A stretch of 28,853 nt of DNA from a virus: the IMG/VR virus record IMGVR_UViG_3300024433_000037, positions 1-28,853 of that record. The stretch is one strand, 5' to 3'. The translations under genes and the position numbers were made by a program. The notes beneath the pieces were generated by a model that saw only the letters and a list, made by a program, of their open reading frames with translations, was not told the DNA's origin and searched no databases. Positions 23,482-28,853 of the stretch are shown here, in pieces. The first letter of the stretch is position 1, and each line of letters starts with the position of its first letter.

Positions 23482-24321
23482 TTATACAGATTCGTCAATT
23501 GTTACTTTAACGATACCGGTCGCATCAATCGCTACAGCGTTAGCTTTGAACAAACTTGAAACTAAATAGCTCAACTTCACTGGCGCGTAGTTAACTTCAG
23601 TTCTGAAGTCGATTCCGATGCCCATGCCCATTGCAGCTTTGTCCCACATGAAGCAGTCACGGTCGTTGCCAGCTTTGGTGATTCCGCCTTCGTCCATGTC
23701 GCCTAAAACGATCCAGTTTACACCGGCTAATTTAAGACCGTCTAAACCGCCATTGTCGATGACGCGTGTGTTTACGAAGTCAGATGAGGTTAGCTCGCTC
23801 TCGCCCAGCAATGCGTCTTCACCTTGCGCTGACACAAGTGCGTAGATGCCGTTCATGCCTGCGTTATTTTGATGTAAAAGACTAATTGCTTCACGTACTT
23901 TAGCGTATGTGTAGTTTGCAGCACCGGCAGCAATAGTGTTAGCCGTTCCGGAAGCATCAAGAGCATCGATGACCATTTGGTCCATTCTGCGTCCGATGGC
24001 CATGGCACTTGATTTAACAAGCTCAATACGCTCGTCAAAGTTAACTTCTGCTTGAGCGAAGATGTCGCTGTAGTCAGAAGCATGCCAGTCTTGAAGCGTC
24101 AAAGTGACAGGCGCATAGTCGACGTTCATTGGAACGACATCAGCCTGAAAAGCTTTTTGTTGCGCTATGCCAGCAGCAGCTTTCGGAAATTGTAATTGAG
24201 AACCGGTTACGTCCCGACGGATTCGTAATGAATCTTTAGTTTTGAAACCCATGGATTGAAATTCGGCGTGAACTTCTGATTCAAACGCCTTGACTGCGAC
24301 ATCATCTAGAAAAACAGACAT
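23482..24321 (-). CDS. Major capsid protein
   Basis: 279 aa. The composition and order are those of a small HK97-fold capsid protein: an N-terminal helix (VAVKAFESEVHAEFQSMG), DSLRIRRDVTGSQLQFPKA, then VDYAPVTLTLQDWHASDYSD, the long spine helix ERIELVKSSAMAIGRRMDQM and a C-terminal beta part. It follows the scaffold gene, has its own promoter (24461-24489), and its ribosome site AGGGG lies seven bases before the ATG, where it can pair with an upstream sequence. No obvious delta domain or protease is present, so the scaffold is probably separate and reused or expelled. Confidence 0.92.
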   Translation of the reverse strand: MSVFLDDVAVKAFESEVHAEFQSMGFKTKDSLRIRRDVTGSQLQFPKAAAGIAQQKAFQADVVPMNVDYAPVTLTLQDWHASDYSDIFAQAEVNFDERIELVKSSAMAIGRRMDQMVIDALDASGTANTIAAGAANYTYAKVREAISLLHQNNAGMNGIYALVSAQGEDALLGESELTSSDFVNTRVIDNGGLDGLKLAGVNWIVLGDMDEGGITKAGNDRDCFMWDKAAMGMGIGIDFRTEVNYAPVKLSYLVSSLFKANAVAIDATGIVKVTIDESV

Positions 24322-24326
24322 GTGTA

Positions 24327-24382
24327 GACCCCTAAAATAATTAAAATATATTTTGCGTGTCTTGTGCTGTTTGGCAGGGGTC
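24327..24382 (-). promoter_or_regulatory. Possible ribosome-site hairpin before the capsid gene
   Basis: On the minus strand GACCCCT (24382-24376) is complementary to AGGGGTC (24333-24327), which contains the capsid gene's AGGGG ribosome site. The 7-bp stem would close a 42-base AU-rich loop. It could hide the site until another RNA element or protein opens it. Confidence 0.4.
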
Positions 24383-24400
24383 CGGCGGGGGAGTTTCCCA

Positions 24401-24438
24401 TGGGCACAAGCTTAATTTTTATCAAGCAAGAGTGCCCA
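24401..24438 (-). other. Stem-loop in capsid mRNA leader
   Basis: TGGGCAC/GTGCCCA (24401-24407 with 24432-24438) with an inner GCTT/AAGC pair form an interrupted hairpin. No T-tract follows on either strand, so it is not a standard terminator. It lies in the transcript between the promoter at 24461-24489 and the capsid start and may stabilise that mRNA. Confidence 0.55.
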
Positions 24439-24460
24439 CAGAAATGGATCTTGTATAAAC

Positions 24461-24489
24461 ATTGTAGCCGGTTGAATCTATGCGATCAA
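24461..24489 (-). promoter_or_regulatory. Sigma70-type promoter for the major capsid gene
   Basis: On the minus strand TTGATC (24489-24484), 17 bases, then TACAAT (24466-24461). Transcription would start near 24454, giving a leader of about 130 bases before the capsid ATG. Together with the terminator at 22776-22796 it defines a short capsid plus decoration transcript. Confidence 0.65.
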
Positions 24490-24491
24490 CT

Positions 24492-25262
24492 CTACTTCTT
24501 GCCGTGCTTCTCGCGCTTCACAGCGTCTGTCATGCGGCTCATCATCGACTTTCTATAGCCCTCATCGTCTTTGTATCTGTTCCAGTTTGAAGACATCTCT
24601 GCCTTCAACTCTTTAGACGTTTCAAACGAACCGACTCTCAAGGCGTCAGACTGACTGGGGATAGCAGAACGAGGCTGAAATGAGCGCAATGCTTGCAATG
24701 CTCTCATGTCATCAGCGGTGGCCACCCAGGCTCGAACAGTCGCAGCAGTCTGCTCATCAAATGTGTTGTCGATCCAACTGTTGATTTGTGTGACTTCGGA
24801 CTTAGCATTCGGCCCGAGCTTCTTCATCTCTGCTTCAACGTCAGCTTGAATCATGTTGCTCTGAACACTGTTGAACTCTTGAAAGACTCTTTCGAAACCC
24901 TCTTGAGACAAGTTGAGCTCTTTGAATGTCTCGCTGAACTGAGAAAGAATTGGGTCGTCTTTATCAAAGCCTTCAATGCCGTCTAGATTGTAGCCATCTT
25001 TCGGGGCGCCACGCATTTCGCCAAACTTCTTCTCAAGCTCACCATAGGCTTTTGCCTGCTCGGCCATCGTCTTGTATTTGTCTTTCATCCACTCAGGCTT
25101 ATCACCCTCCCCTTTTACGCCCTCTGCGAAGAACCACTCTGAGGAGCCTGATTCTACGGGGGCAGGGGGGGTATCAGCGGCAGGGGAGGGGGCTTCTGGC
25201 TCAGCATGGTCCCAAAGGCTCGTTGCCGAGGTGTCTTCAACTGCTGCTACTTCTTCGCTCAT
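24492..25262 (-). CDS. Scaffolding / capsid assembly protein
   Basis: 256 aa, acidic, with a disordered Pro/Ala/Glu-rich N-terminus (EPEAPSPAADTPPAPVES). PEWMKDKYKTMAEQAKAYGE, LEKKFGEMRGAPKDGY and long amphipathic helices match the pattern of podoviral scaffolds (a KxxDKY...YxELEKKFG...GAPxxGY motif). The basic C-terminus (DAVKREKHGKK) would bind the capsid protein. It lies between the Bbp19-like protein and the major capsid gene, the expected place. Confidence 0.9.
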   Translation of the reverse strand: MSEEVAAVEDTSATSLWDHAEPEAPSPAADTPPAPVESGSSEWFFAEGVKGEGDKPEWMKDKYKTMAEQAKAYGELEKKFGEMRGAPKDGYNLDGIEGFDKDDPILSQFSETFKELNLSQEGFERVFQEFNSVQSNMIQADVEAEMKKLGPNAKSEVTQINSWIDNTFDEQTAATVRAWVATADDMRALQALRSFQPRSAIPSQSDALRVGSFETSKELKAEMSSNWNRYKDDEGYRKSMMSRMTDAVKREKHGKK

Positions 25263-25265
25263 ATA

Positions 25266-25529
25266 TTAGTTCCCTTGCTTTTGCTTGTGCATCTGAATGT
25301 TCGCGATGATCGAACGAATAACGTGATTCTGACCCTCTCTGAAGAACGCATGATTTGCGTCTTTGGACGGGTCAGCCACGGGAGCCATTTCAATCAATGA
25401 CTCTTTAAAGATGGCTAATAGCTCTTTGCCCTGCTCGTTGTCTTCGAAGACGTTGTAACAAAGCTGTAAGAATCGTTCGTTACGCTTCTCAAGCTTGTCC
25501 TGGTCCATCAATTGCTGCTTCTGCTGCAT
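25266..25529 (-). CDS. Bbp19-like structural protein
   Basis: 87 aa, overlapping the portal gene end by 41 bases. AGGAG lies about ten bases before the first ATG; a second ATG is residue 8. FLQLCYNVFEDNEQGKELLA followed by HAFFREGQNHVIRSIIANIQ resembles the Bbp19 family named after Bordetella phage BPP-1, small proteins encoded between portal and scaffold. Its place here supports this. Function in the virion is not established. Confidence 0.65.
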   Translation of the reverse strand: MQQKQQLMDQDKLEKRNERFLQLCYNVFEDNEQGKELLAIFKESLIEMAPVADPSKDANHAFFREGQNHVIRSIIANIQMHKQKQGN

Positions 25530-27018
25530 TCTCTGCTTGCTCCTGTGCTTGTTGAATCATCATGAGAATCTCTGTCTCGTCTTTAATCAAATCTAGCTTG
25601 CTGTTGAGCTTCTCCCCAACCCAGCGAGGCAGCTTCGGAGAGTCTACGAGATTTACACTCATCTCAGGTCCGAAGAACCCGATCATTATTTGATAGAACT
25701 GCATAAAGCTCTCAAGCTCTGCTTGCTCTTTCGACTGACCCAACGGTGTTGAGTACGTCAAGGAGACAGACTTGCCGTCTACGACAACGTCACCAACCAG
25801 ACCCTTCTTACGTAATATATAGAGTACGCGGTCTACAATCGGGTCAAACAGCTCTCTCTGAATACGCTGATAAGCTGCTGATGCGTTCTCACGAATCGTA
25901 TTTTGATTGATTGCGACTTCTGTTGCGGTGCGGTCGGGAGCATTGAAGATGGGCTGCAATGGCTGAGTCATCATGATTTCGTTAATCTGAGAACGCAGGT
26001 CATTTACTACAATCGCTGTAAAGTTGATGTTGCCAGCGCTCGGCAAGGGAGCGATCGGCCACTGGTCAGACCCCATTGGATTTACCGGAATAATTTCGTT
26101 CGGCGCAATCTTAAAGTTGTACGGGTTTACGATAGCGTTCGTGTACGCCATATAGACTGGGGCTGCTTGAAGTGCTGCTGCTGTCAGCTCGTCTTCGACT
26201 GCTTTGTTGATGGTCGCGGCTGATGGAAGAGCGTCAAGGACGGGCCCTCGGCCTCTGTCTTCACCCGGCAGTTTAGACATTCTGAAAGCAACCCACTCCC
26301 AAGAATTTTCTTCTCGGAAGTAGGCCATTTCTTTCGTGTGTTTGTCGATAACGACGTATCTGTATGTCTTCTCTTTGTAGTCGTAATAAGAGATTTCATA
26401 GAGCTCAAGTTTTGCTTGATGGTCATCCTTGTACCTCTCCGGCAATACAAAGTCATCGCCCCACAGCTCGAAGCAATGCTCCGGCCGAAGGTCGTGCCAA
26501 TCTCTAAAGAATGCTGAGAACTCGCCTCTTGGGCCTGTCTCGAAGCTGACCTGGTCACTAGGAATCGCGCTAAAGATGAGGGGGTGGTCGTCATCGCCCT
26601 CATTGATTTGCATGACACCTGTTGAGATAGCCATGTCCATGAATGCTTCGGATATCACGAGATCGAAGTTCGACTGGTCTAAGTAGTGAAAGAACGTCTC
26701 TGTAATCTTTTGAAGCTGCTTGTTCTTCTCTTCTTTCTCTTCGTCCGGAATTTCACGTCCCGCCACAAGCTTCACGAAGTTCTTGCCAGGAGGCATCAAC
26801 GCATTTATTGTGTTGTGTACGAACTTCTTCGTTGCCATCACTAGCGTTGAATCGTACACATCCCAGTTCATGTTTGTACCCTCGGAGGTCATCTCCCAGG
26901 GGTTTCTGTTCGGAATCGCAAGCTTGTATGCGTTCTTGAGCAAGTCCATCCATGTTGCAGTGCGTCCCACTGCTCGCTCTCTTCTCGATAGAAGAGCGTT
27001 GATTTGATTTTGTTCCAT
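25489..27018 (-). CDS. Portal (head-tail connector) protein
   Basis: 509 aa, normal length for podoviral connectors (Pfam Head-tail_con). SRRERAVGRTATWMDLLKNA and YKLAIPNRNPWE open the fold. WEWVAFRMSKLPGEDRGRGP, NKAVEDELTAAALQAAPVYM and the RTATEVAINQNTIRENASAA helix are typical of this family. Twelve copies make the DNA channel that the terminase motor docks on. The ATG overlaps the stop of the small gene before it. Confidence 0.95.
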   Translation of the reverse strand: MEQNQINALLSRRERAVGRTATWMDLLKNAYKLAIPNRNPWEMTSEGTNMNWDVYDSTLVMATKKFVHNTINALMPPGKNFVKLVAGREIPDEEKEEKNKQLQKITETFFHYLDQSNFDLVISEAFMDMAISTGVMQINEGDDDHPLIFSAIPSDQVSFETGPRGEFSAFFRDWHDLRPEHCFELWGDDFVLPERYKDDHQAKLELYEISYYDYKEKTYRYVVIDKHTKEMAYFREENSWEWVAFRMSKLPGEDRGRGPVLDALPSAATINKAVEDELTAAALQAAPVYMAYTNAIVNPYNFKIAPNEIIPVNPMGSDQWPIAPLPSAGNINFTAIVVNDLRSQINEIMMTQPLQPIFNAPDRTATEVAINQNTIRENASAAYQRIQRELFDPIVDRVLYILRKKGLVGDVVVDGKSVSLTYSTPLGQSKEQAELESFMQFYQIMIGFFGPEMSVNLVDSPKLPRWVGEKLNSKLDLIKDETEILMMIQQAQEQAENAAEAAIDGPGQA

Positions 27019-27218
27019 TATCCCAATGTCCCGCGGTCTTGCGGAGACAAGAATCCACCGCCAAGCCGTGAACGAATCTGGCGGACAAATAGTCTTTGCG
27101 CTTTGTTGCGTTCTCTAGCAGCCTTTTCTTCAGCTGACACACGCAATGCTGTTTGTTCTTCAGCTGCTATGTTCGCTTTCTTTTCAGCACGCTTAGCTTC
27201 GTGACTTCCAGTCGACAT
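27018..27218 (-). CDS. Small coiled-coil protein preceding portal
   Basis: 66 aa. The N-terminal half is a Lys/Glu/Ala helix (KRAEKKANIAAEEQTALRVS, then KAARERNKA); the end is QRLFVRQIRSRLGGGFL. A short helical protein with a Gly-rich C-terminal motif encoded just before the portal is seen in many small podoviruses. Overlaps with both neighbours support translation. Its role is unknown. Confidence 0.7.
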   Translation of the reverse strand: MSTGSHEAKRAEKKANIAAEEQTALRVSAEEKAARERNKAQRLFVRQIRSRLGGGFLSPQDRGTLG

Positions 27219-27768
27219 CGATCACCTCCGAGGTCTTAATATTGTGATGCTTTGCAGCAACGAGTCTTGTGTACAGCTGATACGGCGTTAAACACCAAAA
27301 CGGGTACCCGATTCCGCTTACGTATTGTAGCGTACTCACACATGATATAAGTTTTGGCTTGTAAGTTAAAGAATCCCCGTTTCCGCGCGTTATGACTTTA
27401 ACACAGTGCATATCAGGGTCTAATCTGTGAAGCGTTTCGGGGAAAGGGTGTGCGCTTTCGCACGGGGGTAGCACGATGTTAAGGCCAACCCGCGTTGGGT
27501 TGTACATCATCCAAATGTATTCTAATTTCTCAACCACATAACAGTGAGTAAAACCCCGCTTGCAACACCGATGAAACAAATGGGGCTCAACATCACAAAA
27601 GAAGAACCAGAATTCTCGTTCTTCAGATTCGGACTGTGATTGTAACGCTTCCCGGAGGAGGTTCGTCTGGCGTGCTCTTGATGAGCTTCCCAGTTTTTGC
27701 ATCAACGAATCGTAAAGCGATGCAAGTGTTCTCTTGAAGCGTTCTTTCAATGCGCTCGATGTCTTCAA
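27193..27768 (-). CDS. Conserved phage protein with permuted papain-like His/Cys pattern
   Basis: 191 aa from TTG (27768), with AGGA nine bases upstream; the first ATG is residue 23 and leaves the conserved part intact. The recognisable part is FTHCYVV around His75, a central beta region, then KLISCVSTLQYVSGIG around Cys143 and LTPYQLYTRLV. A His-containing strand before a Cys at the start of a helix is the order seen in circularly permuted NlpC/P60-like (papain-fold) enzymes. I infer such a fold, which would make it an amidase, peptidase or acyltransferase, but this is unproven. It sits between small terminase and portal. Confidence 0.6.
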   Translation of the reverse strand: MKTSSALKERFKRTLASLYDSLMQKLGSSSRARQTNLLREALQSQSESEEREFWFFFCDVEPHLFHRCCKRGFTHCYVVEKLEYIWMMYNPTRVGLNIVLPPCESAHPFPETLHRLDPDMHCVKVITRGNGDSLTYKPKLISCVSTLQYVSGIGYPFWCLTPYQLYTRLVAAKHHNIKTSEVIDVDWKSRS

Positions 27769-27779
27769 AGAGCTGCTTC

Positions 27780-28295
27780 CTATTTCGTTTCATTCATCTT
27801 GTCTTCAAGCGCTTTCATCTTGTCGCTGAGCTCCGTGTGCTCTACAAGAGTTGCGCCGTTCAGTAGCACCTTAGACAGGTCTGTCGCTTCTTTAGAGTCA
27901 AGGTCTCCGCCACTCATGATTTCGAGCAGTCTTTTGTAGCTATCAACTATCTTCTCAGCTCTCAAGTCTATCTTCTTAGCCTTGTTCATTCTGATGCCGT
28001 AGACACGACTTAAATACGTGTTAAAAGCAGCATTGTTAAAGTCAGGGTCGTGCATTCGCTCCCGGCCGTGATTTAACCACCAGGCTATTCCAGCTTGTCT
28101 ACCGAGCTTAATAGCGTTGTCAAAGTCATCATGCAATCTGCGCCAATTTGTAATTGTATCTTCAGTAACAAAGAAAGCAGTATTCAGTTCTTGCATGCTC
28201 TTGCCAGAGCTCAGAATCTCGTAAGCCTGCTCAACATACTCTTCTTTATACTTAAGACCCGTCTTTCCAAATCGTCCCATTTTTTGCTTGTTCAA
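27780..28295 (-). CDS. terS: Terminase small subunit-like protein
   Basis: 171 aa from TTG at 28295, which has TAGGG five bases upstream; the ATG at 28280 lacks a ribosome site. An N-terminal helix-turn-helix (QAYEILSSGKSMQELNTAF followed by TEDTITNWRRLHDDF) should read the packaging site. The central WWLNHGRERMHDPDFNNAAF and the oligomerisation helices follow the pattern of DNA-packaging small terminases. It leads the head gene cluster but is far from, and on the opposite strand to, the large subunit at 7229-8584. Confidence 0.85.
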   Translation of the reverse strand: MNKQKMGRFGKTGLKYKEEYVEQAYEILSSGKSMQELNTAFFVTEDTITNWRRLHDDFDNAIKLGRQAGIAWWLNHGRERMHDPDFNNAAFNTYLSRVYGIRMNKAKKIDLRAEKIVDSYKRLLEIMSGGDLDSKEATDLSKVLLNGATLVEHTELSDKMKALEDKMNETK

Positions 28296-28342
28296 AGTTG
28301 CCCTAACCTATTTATCTGAGTCATCCGTCTCATTTAATATTA

Positions 28343-28624
28343 TCATTCTTTCTCTGTGCCAAAGCAACTAGAGAATATCCCCCACTTTCGATTGCGTGTT
28401 TTTTCTTTCTTGCTGTCCAGATGCCCCGTTTTCAAAGTAACATCGTCTTCTTTCATCTCTACTTCAACGCCAGAAAATCTTGTCACTTTGTATTTGTGTA
28501 ATATGTGTTTGTTTTTTTGGATTTCTGCGTTGCGGGAGTCTGTGTCAGCATTTCTGCTTTCTGATTCCGCGCTCGCTTCTAGCTGAACTTGTCGAGCAAG
28601 TTGTAGTAGCATTTCAGGACTCAT
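28343..28624 (-). CDS. Hypothetical charged protein
   Basis: 93 aa; GAGG lies eight bases before the ATG. The N-terminal half is a Gln/Glu/Ser-rich amphipathic helix (LLQLARQVQLEASAESESRN); the second half is Lys-rich and ends KWGIFSSCFGTEKE. No membrane segment or catalytic motif is seen. It is the first gene of the head cluster, upstream of the small terminase, and on the circular map follows the coiled-coil gene at 26-361. Function unknown. Confidence 0.6.
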   Translation of the reverse strand: MSPEMLLQLARQVQLEASAESESRNADTDSRNAEIQKNKHILHKYKVTRFSGVEVEMKEDDVTLKTGHLDSKKEKTRNRKWGIFSSCFGTEKE

Positions 28625-28674
28625 GGCTATGTCCTCAATTTGGCAGTCTCCTTTTAACTATGTGCCGTTATTGA

Positions 28675-28853
28675 GCATGTGTGTAATTTATTTTCAAAGT
28701 TATGATTTGCAGCGTAGCCCGCATTTGACGCACTCAGAGTACTTGACCGATGCGCCTGACTTGACCCAGAAGGGCGGCTCTATAGTCTTGAACACATGAA
28801 GACATCGCCGCATTAGATCTAAATTGCCGGATAAAATAGCGAGCATCTCTTCT
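28675..28853. repeat. Direct terminal repeat, right copy
   Basis: Matches 1-179 with a single mismatch (T28744 for C70). It contains the 3' part of the coiled-coil gene, whose stop maps to 28700-28702 here, and breaks off just before the 39-bp tandem repeat. Joining this end to base 180 closes the genome at about 28,674 bp. Confidence 0.95.

Noticed and set aside
24401-24438. Transcription terminator between scaffold and capsid genes
   Set aside because: The hairpin has no T-tract on either strand and lies downstream of a promoter, so it is better seen as leader structure.
1-28853. tRNA genes and integrase attachment sites
   Set aside because: No tRNA-like arms with CCA-type ends or integrase gene were seen while reading both strands; without tools a degenerate tRNA cannot be fully excluded.

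Overview
The window looks like an essentially complete genome of a small tailed phage of the podovirus type. The first and last 179 bases are the same sequence with one mismatch, so the molecule probably closes into a circle of about 28,674 bp. The host is probably a Gram-negative bacterium, perhaps a gammaproteobacterium. This rests on the AlpA/Ash-like regulatory block and on a T7/BPP-1-style short-tail module, and it is an inference, not a reading. No rRNA, tRNA, CRISPR, integrase, DNA polymerase, RNA polymerase or recognisable endolysin was found.

Layout. A divergent control region at 4161-4240 splits the genome into two arms. The short plus-strand arm (4241-8584) carries an unknown acidic protein, two tiny membrane proteins, an ERF single-strand annealing protein, a YqaJ/lambda-type exonuclease, two paralogous small membrane proteins, two unknown small proteins and the large terminase subunit. 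The minus-strand arm starts at a ribbon-helix-helix protein (4160). It runs left through a basic protein, SSB and two winged-helix proteins to a strong terminator (2592-2616). Next comes a regulatory block (52-aa protein, TTAACCG repeats, an AlpA-like regulator, an Ash-like ORF and possible structured RNA), then an initiator-like winged-helix protein, a VRR-NUC nuclease and a coiled-coil protein. Across the circular junction it continues with a 93-aa unknown protein, small terminase, a His/Cys conserved phage protein, a small coiled coil, portal, a Bbp19-like protein, scaffold, major capsid, two related head-fibre/decoration-like proteins, tail adaptor, tail nozzle, three internal virion proteins, tail fibre, a fibre-associated protein and a small membrane protein. 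The two arms converge and overlap by 36 bp at 8549-8584.

How it works together. SSB, ERF annealase and exonuclease form a Red-like recombination set, while the initiator-like protein and VRR-NUC suggest that replication borrows the host polymerase. Small terminase, portal, scaffold and capsid form a packaging and head cluster, with the large terminase displaced to the other arm. The AlpA/Ash-like block and the ribbon-helix-helix switch suggest a regulated life cycle even though no integrase is visible.

Several genes below are shorter than typical annotation cut-offs and were found by reading the gaps: the AlpA-like gene at 2097-2264, the 52-aa gene at 2408-2566, and the two membrane micro-proteins at 4615-4719 and 4741-4899.
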